From Pseudomonas mohnii (GTDB taxonomy: Bacteria > Pseudomonadota > Gammaproteobacteria > Pseudomonadales > Pseudomonadaceae), in NCBI RefSeq assembly GCF_900105115.1, contig NZ_FNRV01000001.1:2713501-2777500 (forward strand): a DNA stretch of 64,000 nt, in the 5' to 3' direction. How positions within the stretch are numbered: position 1 is the stretch's first letter; each line of letters starts with the position of its first letter. The translations under genes were made by a program, and so were the position numbers. Of this stretch, positions 20,021-30,461 are shown piece by piece. The notes under the pieces were generated by a model. The model was not told the DNA's origin, searched no databases, and was given only the letters and a program-made list of their open reading frames with translations.

Positions 20021-20324
20021 TACGCCATTCCCCTATATCCGGGCGGCCAGCCAGCCCTCGGCCGAGCCTTGAGTGAAGCAGAAAATGATTGTTCCGCGCA
20101 TGAACAACGGAGCGAAAAGCCTTCAACCGGCTTCGCCAACCACTTTCCTCGAAAAACCTGTCGAGCCTTTCGACTCGTACGCGTGCACCAAAAACAGCAA
20201 TCAAACGTGCAGACGCAAAAAAGCCGGGAATTTCCCGGCTGCCGCATCATACACACGTTTTGCCAAAGGATCACCCCGCCAGAGGCGTTAGCCGCCCGGC
20301 GGAATGATTCGGGTCAACGCCGTA
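20021..20324. other. Intergenic gap hflC-hisZ, no gene seen
   Basis: 304 bases. It contains the hflC terminator (20217-20240) and presumably the hisZ promoter, which I could not define. As I recall, many Pseudomonas genomes have a small DUF2065 membrane-protein gene here; reading both strands I see no hydrophobic small frame of that type. Confidence 0.6.
20217..20240 (-). terminator. Terminator downstream of hflC
   Basis: AGCCGGGAA / TTTCCCGGCT hairpin, with the minus strand running into TTTTTT after the stem (AAAAAA at 20217-20222 on plus). About 85 bases past the hflC stop; it closes the nnr-to-hflC transcription run. Confidence 0.85.
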
Positions 20325-21194
20325 TCAAGGCTTGGCTTTTTCCAGGTAGTGGAAGAAGTCACTGCTTGGGTCCAGGACCATGACGTCGGATTTATTCGCA
20401 AAGCTTTCACGGTAGGCGCGCAGGCTACGGTAGAACGCGTAGAACTCCTGGTCCTGACCATAGGCCTTGGAATAGATCGAAGCGGCCTGGGCATCACCGT
20501 CACCGCGAATCTCTTCAGATTCACGATAGGCTTCAGCCAGCAACACGCGGCGTTGACGATCGGCATCGGCACGGATGCCTTCAGCCAGCTCGTTACCCTT
20601 GGCGCGGTGCTCGCGAGCTTCACGCTCACGCTCGGTGCTCATACGCTCGAACACGCTACGGTTCACTTCCTTCGGCAGATCGATGGTCTTGACCCGAACA
20701 TCGACAACTTCAATGCCCAGCTCTTTTTCAGCCATCTTGTTCAGCGAAGCCGTGATATCCGCCATCAGCGCATCACGCTCACCCGACACCACTTCGTGCA
20801 AGGTGCGCTTACCGAACTGGTCACGCAGACCAGACTCCAGGCGACGGGACAGGCGCTCGTCGGCAATTTGCTTGAGACCGGACGTCGCGGTGTAGAAACG
20901 CTCTGCGTCCTTCACCCGCCACTTGGCGTAGGCATCGACCATCACGGCTTTCTTTTCCAGCGTCAGGAAGCGTTGTGTCGGTGCATCCAGTGTCATCAGG
21001 CGTGCGTCAAATTTACGCACCTGGTTAACGTAGGGCACTTTCACATGCAGGCCAGGTTGTACATCGGCCTGAACCACGCGACCGAACTGCAGCAACACCG
21101 CACGCTCGGTCTGAGCCACGATGTAGAAGCAGTTCCAGGCAGCGATCGCCACGACGACGCCGACAATAAGGGCGATCAGCGATTTATTGCTCAT
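20325..21194 (-). CDS. hflC: HflC, FtsH protease modulator (SPFH family)
   Basis: 289 residues. One N-terminal membrane anchor (SLIALIVGVVVAIAAWNCFY) is followed by an SPFH/prohibitin domain with VQTERAVLLQFGRVVQ and a coiled-coil-rich C-terminal half containing REREAREHRAKGNELAEGIR and ADRQRRVLLAEAYRESEEIR. With HflK it forms the large periplasmic cage around FtsH that controls proteolysis of membrane proteins. Its start overlaps the hflK stop by one base (TGATG), so translation is coupled. Confidence 0.96.
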   Translation of the reverse strand: MSNKSLIALIVGVVVAIAAWNCFYIVAQTERAVLLQFGRVVQADVQPGLHVKVPYVNQVRKFDARLMTLDAPTQRFLTLEKKAVMVDAYAKWRVKDAERFYTATSGLKQIADERLSRRLESGLRDQFGKRTLHEVVSGERDALMADITASLNKMAEKELGIEVVDVRVKTIDLPKEVNRSVFERMSTEREREAREHRAKGNELAEGIRADADRQRRVLLAEAYRESEEIRGDGDAQAASIYSKAYGQDQEFYAFYRSLRAYRESFANKSDVMVLDPSSDFFHYLEKAKP

Positions 21195-22366
21195 CAGCGA
21201 CTCTCCCTGGTACGTGCTTGCTGTTGCTGCAGATCAGCTGCCGCACGCGTATTCGCTTCATTGCTGGCGGCTGCCGCACCGGTCACCGGAGTGCTGGTGT
21301 TGCGACCACTTTCGACCATTTTGTCCAGCGGCAAGTACAGCAGATTGCTCTGGCCATTCTTGTTGCCGGTCACGAGCACCTTGCTGGTGTTGCTGAAGAC
21401 TTCCTGCATGGTGTCCAGGTACAGACGCTGACGGGTCACTTCAGGAGCCTTGCGGTACTCGGCAACGAGTTTGGTGAAGCGATCAGCCTCACCCTTGGCG
21501 CGCGAGACGGTTTCGTCACGGTAGCCATTGGCGTCTTCGAGAATGCGCTGGGCCTGACCACGAGCTTCCGGCACGACGCCGTTGGCATAGGTTTCAGCCT
21601 GGTTGCGCGAACGCTGCTCGTCTTCACGGGCCCGAATCACGTCATCGAAGGCTTCCTGGACTTCGCGCGGTGCTGCTGCGCTCTGTACGTTGACCTGAGT
21701 GACGGTGATACCGGTGCGATAGGTATCCATGAAGCGTTGCAGACGCTCCTTGATTTCGCTGGCCATCAATTCACGACCTTCAGTCAGCACCTGGTCCATG
21801 GCGGTGGAACCCACCACATGGCGCAAGGCGCTGTCGGTCGCGTGCTGCAGACTGATTTCCGGCTGATCGACGCTCAGCACGAAATCCTGCAGGTTGCTGA
21901 TCTTGTACTGCACGGTCAGCGGCACTTCGACGATGTTTTCGTCTTCGGTCAGCATTTGACCCTGCTTGGTGTACGCACGCTCACGCGTGACGTTTTCCAT
22001 GTACTTCTTGTCGATCGGCGGGAAATAGATATTCAAGCCCGGGCCCACGGTTTCGTAGTACTTGCCGAAGCGCAGCACGACAGCCTGCTCCTGCTCGTCC
22101 ACGACATAGACCGCGCTGTACAGCCACATGGCCGCCAGCACGACCAAGCCGATACCGAGCAGGCCGCCAAAGCCGCCACTCTTGCCCGGACCACTGCCGT
22201 CATCACCACGTTTCTTACCACCACCGAACAACCCGTTCAGGCTTTCCTGCAGCTTTCGGAAGGCCTCGTCGAGATCCGGTGGTCCCTTGCGGTCGCCATT
22301 ATTGCGACGCTTGCCACCCCAAGGATCCTGATTATTCGAGTTGCCACCCGGCTCATTCCAAGCCAT
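21194..22366 (-). CDS. hflK: HflK, FtsH protease modulator (SPFH family)
   Basis: 390 residues from MAWNEPGGNSNNQDPWGGKR, the conserved HflK start; a longer frame adds 12 unsupported residues. A Gly/Asn-rich cytoplasmic tail (1-75) precedes a membrane segment (LLGIGLVVLAAMWLYSAVYV), an SPFH domain (DEQEQAVVLRFGKYYETVGP), a charged coiled coil (EARGQAQRILEDANGYRDET) and a low-complexity Ala/Arg/Gln end. It pairs with HflC. Located 96 bases after hflX in the hfq-hflX-hflK-hflC run. Confidence 0.96.
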   Translation of the reverse strand: MAWNEPGGNSNNQDPWGGKRRNNGDRKGPPDLDEAFRKLQESLNGLFGGGKKRGDDGSGPGKSGGFGGLLGIGLVVLAAMWLYSAVYVVDEQEQAVVLRFGKYYETVGPGLNIYFPPIDKKYMENVTRERAYTKQGQMLTEDENIVEVPLTVQYKISNLQDFVLSVDQPEISLQHATDSALRHVVGSTAMDQVLTEGRELMASEIKERLQRFMDTYRTGITVTQVNVQSAAAPREVQEAFDDVIRAREDEQRSRNQAETYANGVVPEARGQAQRILEDANGYRDETVSRAKGEADRFTKLVAEYRKAPEVTRQRLYLDTMQEVFSNTSKVLVTGNKNGQSNLLYLPLDKMVESGRNTSTPVTGAAAASNEANTRAAADLQQQQARTRESR

Positions 22367-22462
22367 AGCGCTCTCCATCTGATAAAGCAAAGACGCACCC
22401 ACGGCGCGCCGACCAATGCTACAGAATGCCTGTCACCACGGCACAACCGCTTTCTCAGGCTT

Positions 22463-23764
22463 TTATTGCAAAGTGTGTTGCTCGATGAATTCCATCGGCT
22501 GCAATCCTTCGCGGCTTACCAGTCGATTCAACTCGACCCGGGGCAAACGAACGGCCAGCAAACTGATGCCTTCTTCGTCGTGTTCTTCTTTTTGCACCGC
22601 GCCGAGTTCGAAAAACTGCGCACGCAGTCGAGCGAATCGTTGCGGCAAGCGCAGGGTACCGATAAACAAATCACTGCCAAGTAATTCGGCAATGGCTTGC
22701 TCAAGCAATTCCAGGCCAGTGCCATCACGCGCCGACAGCCAGACCCGCTGGGGCTTGCCGTTTTCGTCGCGCTGGATTTGTGGCTCAACACCTTCAAGCA
22801 AATCGAGTTTGTTATAGACCTCGAGGATCGGCAAGTCCTGGGCACCAATCTCGCCCAGCACCACCATCACCTGCTCGATCTGCAACATGCGATCGGGTTC
22901 GGCCGCATCGATCACGTGCAACAACAGGTCGGAGTTGCTTGACTCTTCGAGGGTGGACCGAAATGCCTCGACCAGCTTGTGGGGCAAGTGGCGAATGAAA
23001 CCTACAGTGTCCGCCAGGACAATCGGCCCCAGATCGTCCAGATCCAGACGACGCAGGGTAGGGTCCAGCGTGGCAAACAATTGGTCAGCCGCGTAGACGT
23101 CGGATTTCGTCACGTTATTGAACAGCGTGGACTTACCGGCGTTGGTATACCCCACCAGCGACACGGTAGGGATATCCGCACGCGAACGACCACGCCGCGA
23201 CTGTTCGCGCTGGCTGCGCACTTTCTCCAGCCTGCCCTTGATCTGTCGCAGCCGTACCCGCAGCAAACGGCGGTCTGTTTCCAGTTGCGTTTCACCCGGG
23301 CCACGCATGCCGATACCGCCACCCTGGCGTTCAAGGTGAGTCCAGCCACGAACCAGCCGGGTGCTCATGTGATCAAGCTGGGCCAGTTCTACCTGGAGCT
23401 TGCCTTCATGGGTACGGGCGCGTTGGGCGAAAATATCGAGAATCAGACCGGTACGGTCGATCACGCGACACTCGAAAACACGTTCGAGGTTGCGTTCCTG
23501 GCTGGGCGTGAGGACGTGATTGAAAATCACCAGATCGGCCTCTTCAGCTTTGACCAGGTCGCGCAGTTCCTCGACCTTGCCGCTGCCAATCAGGAATTTG
23601 GCGGTTGGCCGATGACGCGGCACGTTAAAAAACGCAACGGTCTCGGCGCCGGCCGAATTAGCCAACTCCTGAAACTCCTGCGGGTCTTCGCGCGCCTCAG
23701 GGTCCTGTCCATCCAAGTGAACGAGGATGACTCGCTCACCACCACCGTGGCGCTCAAAGAACAA
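22463..23764 (-). CDS. hflX: GTPase HflX
   Basis: 433 residues starting with TTG at 23764, preceded by AGGAG at good spacing; the reading MFFERHGGGERVILVHLDGQ suits the Pseudomonas protein. The N-terminal HflX domain (about 20-190) is Arg-rich, with GETQLETDRRLLR. The G domain has SLVGYTNAGKSTLFN (P-loop), ATLDPTLRRL (switch I), LADTVGFIRHLP and YNKLDLLEG. It is a ribosome-splitting GTPase that rescues stalled 70S ribosomes, especially after heat. Just 12 bases downstream of hfq. Confidence 0.96.
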   Translation of the reverse strand: MFFERHGGGERVILVHLDGQDPEAREDPQEFQELANSAGAETVAFFNVPRHRPTAKFLIGSGKVEELRDLVKAEEADLVIFNHVLTPSQERNLERVFECRVIDRTGLILDIFAQRARTHEGKLQVELAQLDHMSTRLVRGWTHLERQGGGIGMRGPGETQLETDRRLLRVRLRQIKGRLEKVRSQREQSRRGRSRADIPTVSLVGYTNAGKSTLFNNVTKSDVYAADQLFATLDPTLRRLDLDDLGPIVLADTVGFIRHLPHKLVEAFRSTLEESSNSDLLLHVIDAAEPDRMLQIEQVMVVLGEIGAQDLPILEVYNKLDLLEGVEPQIQRDENGKPQRVWLSARDGTGLELLEQAIAELLGSDLFIGTLRLPQRFARLRAQFFELGAVQKEEHDEEGISLLAVRLPRVELNRLVSREGLQPMEFIEQHTLQ

Positions 23765-23776
23765 AGGAGACTCCTA

Positions 23777-24037
23777 TCAGGCGTTACCTGGCTCAGCATC
23801 ACCTGCTTCGGATTCGGTTGCGCTAGGCAGACGAATTGGACGAACCGGCACTACTGTAGAAATAGCATGTTTGTAGACCATCTGGCTGACGGTGTTTTTC
23901 AGCAGGATGACGAACTGGTCGAAAGACTCGATCGTGCCTTGCAGCTTGATACCGTTGACCAGGTAGATGGAGACCCCAACTTTTTCTTTACGTAAAGTAT
24001 TCAAGTAAGGGTCTTGTAGCGAATGCCCTTTTGACAT
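23777..24037 (-). CDS. hfq: RNA chaperone Hfq
   Basis: 86 residues from [20 protein letters not shown], the universal Hfq start; an extension of three codons is ignored. Sm1 and Sm2 motifs are seen ([20 protein letters not shown] and the [10 protein letters not shown] motif near residues 55-64). The C-terminal tail is short, as in Pseudomonas Hfq. The hexamer pairs small RNAs with mRNAs and, with Crc, represses catabolic genes. Gene order miaA-hfq-hflX is the classical one; the 94-base gap from miaA may carry its own promoter. Confidence 0.98.
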   Translation of the reverse strand: MSKGHSLQDPYLNTLRKEKVGVSIYLVNGIKLQGTIESFDQFVILLKNTVSQMVYKHAISTVVPVRPIRLPSATESEAGDAEPGNA

Positions 24038-24131
24038 GTGCCGCACTCCTTTAAGGATTCAATATAAAAAAATAGGTAAACAGATGACTTTGGCCGTCAC
24101 ACCCCCAAGGATAGACGGCAATTGCAAGGAC

Positions 24132-25103
24132 TCAGCTCAATATGGAGATGGTCCCCAAGTATTTCAAGGCGCGCGGCAGATTGTCGCAATCGAGGCTGTC
24201 CAGCCAATGTAAATCAGCCCAACTGCGCAGCCAGGTGAACTGGCGCTTCGCCAATTGGCGCGTGGCGATGATTCCACGCTCCTGCATCTCGGCTGACGTC
24301 AGCTTGCCATCCAGGTAGTCCCAGACTTGTCGATAACCTACCGCACGTATAGACGGCAACCCGGCATGCAGGTCACTTCGCTTACGCAGGGCTACGACCT
24401 CGTCTATGAATCCCTGTTCCAACATTAAAGTGAATCTTTGTTTAATTCGCTCGTGCAATACCTGACGATTTGCCGGAGCAATGGCCAAGTTCGCGACAGT
24501 ATAGGGCAATTGTTGCCGTCCCGAAGCGGCTGCGTCAGTACTTTGCGCAGATTGTTGCAAGCGCAGCTCGGTCATGCTTCGACCGCTGACGCGATAAACT
24601 TCCAGCGCTCGACTGAGTCGCTGTGGATCGTTCGGATGAATCCGCGCCGCAGAAACCGGATCAATGACTGCCAATTGTTCGTGCAAGGCTTGCCAGCCAA
24701 GGCGTGCAGCTTCTTCTTCGATCTGCGCGCGAACCTCTGGATCGGCGGCTGGCATGTCTGCCAGCCCTTCGAGCAAGGCCTTGTAGTAGAGCATTGTGCC
24801 GCCGACCAGCAGCGGAATTTTTCCGCGCGCGGTGATATCGGCCATGGCCTCGAGGGCGTCCCGGCGAAAATCCGCGGCGGAATAGCTCTCGGCGGGGTCG
24901 AGAATATCGATCAAACGGTGGGGAAATTGCGCCAGAAGTTCTTTCGACGGCTTCGCAGTACCGATGTCCATGCCACGGTAAACCAGTGCCGAATCGACAC
25001 TGATCAGTTCGCAAGGCAGGACTTTGGTGAGTTCGATGGCCAGGTCGGTCTTGCCGGCGGCAGTCGGGCCCATCAGGAAAATCGCAGGTGGGAGCTGGCT
25101 CAT
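24132..25103 (-). CDS. miaA: tRNA dimethylallyltransferase MiaA
   Basis: 323 residues from the ATG at 25103 ([20 protein letters not shown]), which overlaps the mutL stop by one base. A longer frame inside mutL is rejected. P-loop GPTAAGKT, the [17 protein letters not shown] motif, and [20 protein letters not shown] are family signatures, with [13 protein letters not shown] near the end. It adds a dimethylallyl group to A37 of tRNAs reading UNN codons, the first step to ms2i6A. Confidence 0.97.
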   Translation of the reverse strand: MSQLPPAIFLMGPTAAGKTDLAIELTKVLPCELISVDSALVYRGMDIGTAKPSKELLAQFPHRLIDILDPAESYSAADFRRDALEAMADITARGKIPLLVGGTMLYYKALLEGLADMPAADPEVRAQIEEEAARLGWQALHEQLAVIDPVSAARIHPNDPQRLSRALEVYRVSGRSMTELRLQQSAQSTDAAASGRQQLPYTVANLAIAPANRQVLHERIKQRFTLMLEQGFIDEVVALRKRSDLHAGLPSIRAVGYRQVWDYLDGKLTSAEMQERGIIATRQLAKRQFTWLRSWADLHWLDSLDCDNLPRALKYLGTISILS

Positions 25104-27013
25104 CAACGACCGCGCAAGAACAGTTTGTCCAGATCGTCCAGGCCCAACTGGGTCCAGGTCGGTCGGCCATGGTTGCATTGACCGCTGCGCTCAGTGTTTT
25201 CCATATCGCGCAACAGACCGTTCATTTCCGCCAGGGCCAGACGTCGGTTCGCCCGGATGGCGCCGTGGCAGGCCATGGTCCCAAGCAATTCGTTCAGGTG
25301 CGCCTGAATCCGGTCACTGGTGCCGTACTCCATCAGGTCGGCCAACACGTCGCCGACCAGTCGATTGGCTTCAGCCTGCTTGAGCAAGGCCGGAATCTGC
25401 CGGATGGCCAGTGTTTCCGGGCCAAGCCGCTGCAGTTCGAAGCCCAGACGCTGGAACCAGGCGACGTGCTCTTCGGCGCAATCGGCCTCGCGCTGGCTGA
25501 CCGCCAGGGACTCCGGCACCAGCAGCGGCTGCCCGCTCAAGCCTTCGCTGGCCATGGCGACTTTCAGGCGCTCGTACATGATCCGCTCGTGAGCGGCGTG
25601 CATGTCCACCAACACCAACCCTTGGGCGTTTTCCGAAAGGATGTAGATGCCTTTGAGCTGCGCCAGCGCGTAACCCAGCGGCGGGATATCGTCCTGACCG
25701 GCCGGCAGCGCTACAGCATTGGCCTCCGGCAACGGCGCGAAGAATTCACGATAGGCAGCCTGGGCCTCAGCGGCGGGAACCGCGGACTGAGGTCGCGGGG
25801 TGTATTGATACTGATAGCCCGAACCAGATCCCGAGCCGGCCGGCGCATTGAACGACGGTTGCGCTTGAGGCTGCTCCAGCAGCGCATTGGCGGCCAGGCG
25901 CATTTCGCCCTGGGGACCGAACTCACCTGCCTCGAGTCCCGTGGGACGGACAAGGGCCGTCGCTACCGGCGCAGCCAGTTGATCTTCCGGACGCACATCA
26001 CCCAAGGCGCGGTGCAACGTACCGTAGAGGAAATCGTGGACCATGCGCCCGTCACGGAAGCGTACTTCGTGTTTGGTCGGGTGCACGTTGACGTCGACGC
26101 CCGCCGGATCGACTTCGAAGAACAGCACAAAGGTCGGATGCCGGCCATTGAACAGTACGTCGCGATAAGCCTGGCGCACCGCGTGGGCCACCAGTTTGTC
26201 GCGTACCGCACGGCCATTGACGAAAAAATACTGCAAATCCGCCTGGCTACGGTTGAAGGTCGGCAACCCGACCCAGCCCCACAGATGCAGACCGTTGCGC
26301 TCGATTTCAATCGGCAGTGCCTGTTCCAGGAAGCCCGGACCGCAGATCGCGGCCACTCGCCGGGCGCGGGCCGCATCATCGTGGGCCTCGTGCAGGCTGA
26401 GAATGGTCTTGCCGTTGTGGCGCAAATGGAACGCCACGTCGAAACGCGCCAGGGCCAGACGCTTGATCACTTCCTGCAGATGATCGAATTCGGTTTTTTC
26501 GGTCTTGAGAAATTTGCGCCGCGCCGGTGTGTTGAAAAACAGGTCGCGGACCTCCACCGAGGTCCCCACCGGATGGGCGGCTGGCTGCACGCGGGGCGCC
26601 ATGTCACGGCCTTCGGTTTCCACCTGCCAGGCCTGATCGGCATCGCGAGTGCGCGACGTCAGGGTCAAACGCGCCACGGAACTGATCGACGCCAAGGCTT
26701 CACCACGGAACCCCAGGCTCATGACCTGCTCAAGGTCTTCCAGATTACGGATCTTGCTGGTGGCATGACGGGCCAGCGCCAGCGGCAGGTCATCGGCGGA
26801 AATGCCGCTGCCATCATCACGCACCCGCAGCAGTTTGACGCCGCCCTGCTCCACATCGACATCGATGCGTTTGGCGCCGGAGTCGAGGCTGTTTTCCAGC
26901 AATTCCTTGATCACCGACGCCGGGCGCTCAACCACCTCACCGGCGGCGATCTGGTTCGCCAGTCGCGGGCTGAGCAGCTCGATACGGGCAGCGTTGGTCA
27001 GCACCTGATTCAT
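25103..27013 (-). CDS. mutL: DNA mismatch repair protein MutL
   Basis: 636 residues. The N-terminal GHKL ATPase (about 1-330) has the motifs [20 protein letters not shown] (catalytic Glu/Asn), VRDDGSGI and [13 protein letters not shown] variable Pro/Ala-rich linker (about 335-440) leads to the C-terminal dimerisation domain, which contains [20 protein letters not shown] and ends near [18 protein letters not shown] do not see the DQHA(X)2E(X)4E endonuclease motif; the corresponding stretch reads [15 protein letters not shown]. Links MutS mismatch recognition to downstream repair. Its start overlaps amiB by four bases (ATGA). Confidence 0.96.
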   Translation of the reverse strand: MNQVLTNAARIELLSPRLANQIAAGEVVERPASVIKELLENSLDSGAKRIDVDVEQGGVKLLRVRDDGSGISADDLPLALARHATSKIRNLEDLEQVMSLGFRGEALASISSVARLTLTSRTRDADQAWQVETEGRDMAPRVQPAAHPVGTSVEVRDLFFNTPARRKFLKTEKTEFDHLQEVIKRLALARFDVAFHLRHNGKTILSLHEAHDDAARARRVAAICGPGFLEQALPIEIERNGLHLWGWVGLPTFNRSQADLQYFFVNGRAVRDKLVAHAVRQAYRDVLFNGRHPTFVLFFEVDPAGVDVNVHPTKHEVRFRDGRMVHDFLYGTLHRALGDVRPEDQLAAPVATALVRPTGLEAGEFGPQGEMRLAANALLEQPQAQPSFNAPAGSGSGSGYQYQYTPRPQSAVPAAEAQAAYREFFAPLPEANAVALPAGQDDIPPLGYALAQLKGIYILSENAQGLVLVDMHAAHERIMYERLKVAMASEGLSGQPLLVPESLAVSQREADCAEEHVAWFQRLGFELQRLGPETLAIRQIPALLKQAEANRLVGDVLADLMEYGTSDRIQAHLNELLGTMACHGAIRANRRLALAEMNGLLRDMENTERSGQCNHGRPTWTQLGLDDLDKLFLRGR

Positions 27014-28440
27014 TCTTTGGCCGCCAGTTCAGTGCCGGGAATGGTCAGGTGCTGACCAATCTTGAGTTCGTCGCTCGACAGGTTATTGGCACTGCGCAGC
27101 GTGGCCGGCGACACCTGGTAACGCACGGCGATCATCGCCAGCGTCTCGCCCGGGCTCACCCGGTGGTCACGCGGGCCCTGGGCGATTTTGCCCGAGTCAC
27201 GCAACCAGGCGATGTAGGTGCCAGGTGGCGGGTTTTGCTGGAAGAACTGACGCACGCCACTGCTGATAGAGCGCGCCAACGCCTGCTGATGGCTCGACGC
27301 CGCGAGTTTCGAGGCTTCATTGGCGTTGGAGATGAACCCGGTTTCCACCAGAATCGACGGAATATCCGGCGACTTCAGCACCATGAACCCGGCCTGCTCC
27401 ACCCGCTGTTTGTGCAACGGCGTGACCCGGCCGATGTTGGTCAGGACTTTCTGACCGACGTTCAGGCTGGAGGTCAGCGACGCCGTCATCGACAAGTCGA
27501 GCAACACGCCTGCGAGCATGCGGTCCTTGTCGTCGAGGCTGACGTTGCCGGCACCACCGATCAAGTCGGAACGGTTTTCACTGTCGGCCAGCCAGCGCGC
27601 AGTCTCCGACGTGGCGCCGCGATCAGACAGGGCGAACACCGAGGCCCCGAATGCGGCAGCTGAAGGCGCGGCATCGGCGTGGATCGAAACGAACAGGTCG
27701 GCGCCCTTCTTGCGGGCGATTTCGGTACGGCCGCGCAAGGGAATGAAGTAGTCACCGGTACGGGTCAGTTCGGCACGGAAGCCTTTCATGCCGCTCACCT
27801 GGCGTTGCAGTTCGCGGGCGATGGCCAGCACCACGTCTTTTTCGCGCTGACCGCGAGAGCCCGAAGCACCCGGGTCTTCGCCGCCGTGGCCGGCGTCGAT
27901 CACGACAATGATGTCGCGCTTGCCGGCCGGCGCTGGCGGCAGCTTGATTGCAGGTTCCGCAGGAGTAACCGGCACTGCCGGCACGGTCGCGACCGAAGGC
28001 GTCGGCGCTGGAGGTGGCGCGGCGTCGGACGGATTGTCGAACAGATCGACCACCAACCGATTGCCATACTGCGCGCTCGGTGCCAGGGAGAAACTTTTCG
28101 GGGTGACAGCCTTTTTCAGGTCGATGACCACCCGCAGGTCGGTCGGCGTGCGTTGGGCCGAGCGCATGGCGGTGATCGGGGTATTCGAGGTGTTGACGCT
28201 CAACGGCGAACCCAGGGTCGCGCCATTGATGTCGATGACCAGGCGATCCGGGGATGTCAGGGTAAAGACACTGTGCTGCACCGGGCCCGTCAGATCAAAC
28301 ACCAGTCGCGTGTTGTCCGGCGCCCGCCACAGGCGAACACTGTTGACCTTCGTGTCGGCCACAGCGTCGACGGTTACCGCCAAAAACAACACCCCAACGG
28401 CAGCAACCAACGCGCGAAAGCGCATACCTAACCCCATCAT
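27010..28440 (-). CDS. amiB: N-acetylmuramoyl-L-alanine amidase (AMIN, Amidase_3, LysM)
   Basis: 476 residues. A signal peptide ([23 protein letters not shown]) is followed by an AMIN domain (about 30-130) that targets peptidoglycan and the septum, a Pro/Ala linker, the Amidase_3 zinc domain (about 175-400) with [20 protein letters not shown] and [15 protein letters not shown], and a C-terminal LysM ([20 protein letters not shown]). It cleaves the amide between MurNAc and the stem peptide during daughter-cell separation. Three Met codons (residues 1, 2 and 6) could serve as start. It follows tsaE directly. Confidence 0.94.
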   Translation of the reverse strand: MMGLGMRFRALVAAVGVLFLAVTVDAVADTKVNSVRLWRAPDNTRLVFDLTGPVQHSVFTLTSPDRLVIDINGATLGSPLSVNTSNTPITAMRSAQRTPTDLRVVIDLKKAVTPKSFSLAPSAQYGNRLVVDLFDNPSDAAPPPAPTPSVATVPAVPVTPAEPAIKLPPAPAGKRDIIVVIDAGHGGEDPGASGSRGQREKDVVLAIARELQRQVSGMKGFRAELTRTGDYFIPLRGRTEIARKKGADLFVSIHADAAPSAAAFGASVFALSDRGATSETARWLADSENRSDLIGGAGNVSLDDKDRMLAGVLLDLSMTASLTSSLNVGQKVLTNIGRVTPLHKQRVEQAGFMVLKSPDIPSILVETGFISNANEASKLAASSHQQALARSISSGVRQFFQQNPPPGTYIAWLRDSGKIAQGPRDHRVSPGETLAMIAVRYQVSPATLRSANNLSSDELKIGQHLTIPGTELAAKE

Positions 28441-28911
28441 TTATTTGGATTCCAATGCCAAAGCGGCACACCAGGACTCGCCACGCGAGCCTTGAGGCAA
28501 AATTTTCAGCGAACGCCCGCTGTCATGCGGGCTAATGGTAATGGTCAGGTCGGGCTTTGGCAAAAAGCCTGCACCCTTGTCAGGCCATTCGATCAGGCAC
28601 AGCGCGTCATCTTCGAAATAGTCGCGGATGCCGAGGTACTCCAGCTCTTCCGGATCGACCAGGCGATACAGATCGAAATGAAAGGCACGAATATCGCCGA
28701 TCTCGTAGGGCTCAACCAAAGTGAAGGTCGGACTTTTTACCGCCCCGACATGCCCCAGGCCACGGATGATGCCCCGGGACAGCGTGGTTTTCCCCGCCCC
28801 CAGATCTCCCTCGAGAAAGATCAGACCGTGCCCTTTCGTGGTTTGGGCGATGCGTGTACCCAATTCAGTCATCGCCGCTTCATCAGCCAGGTACAGGGTT
28901 ACTTCAGACAC
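28441..28911 (-). CDS. tsaE: tRNA threonylcarbamoyladenosine biosynthesis ATPase TsaE
   Basis: 156 residues. Walker A LEGDLGAGKTTLSRGIIRGL, the family phrase KSPTFTLVEPYEIG, Walker B-like HFDLYRLVDPEELEYLGI and LIEWPDKG are all present. It works with TsaB, TsaC and TsaD to make t6A at A37 of ANN-reading tRNAs. It overlaps the nnr stop by 13 bases and abuts amiB, so the three are translated as one unit. Confidence 0.96.
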   Translation of the reverse strand: MSEVTLYLADEAAMTELGTRIAQTTKGHGLIFLEGDLGAGKTTLSRGIIRGLGHVGAVKSPTFTLVEPYEIGDIRAFHFDLYRLVDPEELEYLGIRDYFEDDALCLIEWPDKGAGFLPKPDLTITISPHDSGRSLKILPQGSRGESWCAALALESK

Positions 28912-30398
28912 GGTGCTTGCTCCTCCAACAACTGACGAATGGCTGGAATCAGATCACTGGCCGCCAGCCCACGGCCGAATTTACCTTGTTGCTCACCGGC
29001 ATTGGCATGCAGCCAGACCGCCAGGCACGCGGCGTCGAATGCCTCCATGCCTTGGGCCAGCAACGCGCCGACCAAACCCGCCAGCACATCACCCAACCCG
29101 GCGGTGGCCATCGCCGGATGCCCCTGGTGACACACTGCCAGCCGCCCGTCCGGACTGGCGATCAAACTGCCGGCGCCTTTGAGCACCACGACCGCTGTAT
29201 ATTTTTTGCTCAGCGCATGGGCCGCGGCGGGCCGATCCGCCTGAACTTGCGCCGTGCTGATGCCTAACAAGCGAGCCGCTTCGCCCGGATGCGGGGTAAT
29301 CACACAATCCCTGGGCAACCTCACCCGCTCCTCAGCCAGCATGTTCAGCGCGTCGGCGTCCCAGACTTGCGGCAACGGCGCGTTGGCGGCAGCCGACAAT
29401 AGACTGCGCCCCCAAGCCGCCTGGCCCAAGCCTGGGCCAACCACCAACACGGAAACCTTTTGAAGCAATCCCATCAGTTGATTGGCTGACGAAGCGCCCA
29501 CCACCATCGCCTCGGGGATCCTGGCCAATGCGGCAGGCACGTGTTCGCTGCGAGTGGCCACCGACACCATGCCGGCACCGCTGCGCAGCGCACTTTGCGC
29601 ACTCAGCAGGATCGCACCACCGAAACCGCGATCGCCGCCGATCAGCAGCACATGGCCGAATTTGCCTTTATGGGAAGCAGGCTGACGCGCAGCCAGACAC
29701 GGCAGCTTGCCAGCCGTCAGACGACGGGCGCTGACCGGCGCGCTTTCAAGTAACTGCGGATCGGCGTGCAAGTCGTTGAACACCAGTTCGCCCACCACAT
29801 CCGCCGCGTCACCGGTGAACAAACCCACTTTCAAACCGATGAACGTCACGGTCAGGTCCGCCCGGACCGCGTGAGCGAGGATGCGCCCGGTATCGGCGCT
29901 CAGACCGGAAGGGATATCCACCGCCGCCACCGGCAGACCGCTGGCATTGATCGCAGCAATGGCACTGGCATACGGGTCGCGCACGTCACCGCTCAGACCC
30001 GTGCCGAGCAAGGCGTCGAGCACGACACCGCGCAATTGCGACTGCTCGCGCCACGCCTCAATAGAGACCTTTTCAGACACGGCCTCGGCATGTGCCAGGC
30101 CAGCATCGCCTTGCAACCTTTGCGGATCGCCTACCGCCAATACCCGCACCGTCCATCCGGCGCGCCGGGCCAGCACCGCCACCAGATAGCCATCACCGGC
30201 ATTGTTGCCTTGCCCTGCCAACACGCTCAATTCGGTCGCCGATGGCCACTGACGAACCAGCGCTCGCCAGGTTGCCCGAGCCGCACGCTGCATCAATTCG
30301 AAGCCCTTTGTTCCGGCCGCGATCAGGCTCGCATCAAGTCCCCGGACCTGTGCGGCGCTGTACAGCGCGTCGGGTAAATCATCTTTAGTGTGCGGCAT
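28899..30398 (-). CDS. nnr: Bifunctional NAD(P)H-hydrate epimerase / ADP-dependent dehydratase
   Basis: 499 residues. The N-terminal YjeF_N epimerase domain (about 1-215) includes VLAGQGNNAGDGYLVAVLAR and DALLGTGLSGDVRDPYASAI. The C-terminal ribokinase-like dehydratase (about 225-495) includes GHVLLIGGDRGFGGAILLSA, DADALNMLAEER, ITPHPGEAARLLG and the ADP-site GLGDVLAGLVGALLAQG. Together they repair hydrated NADH and NADPH. First gene of the long nnr-tsaE-amiB-mutL-miaA-hfq-hflX-hflK-hflC run, divergent from queG. Confidence 0.95.
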   Translation of the reverse strand: MPHTKDDLPDALYSAAQVRGLDASLIAAGTKGFELMQRAARATWRALVRQWPSATELSVLAGQGNNAGDGYLVAVLARRAGWTVRVLAVGDPQRLQGDAGLAHAEAVSEKVSIEAWREQSQLRGVVLDALLGTGLSGDVRDPYASAIAAINASGLPVAAVDIPSGLSADTGRILAHAVRADLTVTFIGLKVGLFTGDAADVVGELVFNDLHADPQLLESAPVSARRLTAGKLPCLAARQPASHKGKFGHVLLIGGDRGFGGAILLSAQSALRSGAGMVSVATRSEHVPAALARIPEAMVVGASSANQLMGLLQKVSVLVVGPGLGQAAWGRSLLSAAANAPLPQVWDADALNMLAEERVRLPRDCVITPHPGEAARLLGISTAQVQADRPAAAHALSKKYTAVVVLKGAGSLIASPDGRLAVCHQGHPAMATAGLGDVLAGLVGALLAQGMEAFDAACLAVWLHANAGEQQGKFGRGLAASDLIPAIRQLLEEQAPCLK

Positions 30399-30461
30399 GC
30401 GTCTTCAGGCTCCGATGTCTGGCAGAATTATACGCACCTCAGCTCCGGTTTCTCTCGCCTC

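Noticed and set aside
20073..20291. Small plus-strand frame between hisZ and hflC as a new gene
   Set aside because: No ribosome site, composition not protein-like, and it runs through the hflC terminator.
25088..27055. 655-codon plus-strand frame opposite mutL
   Set aside because: The minus-strand MutL has all family motifs; the other frame has none.
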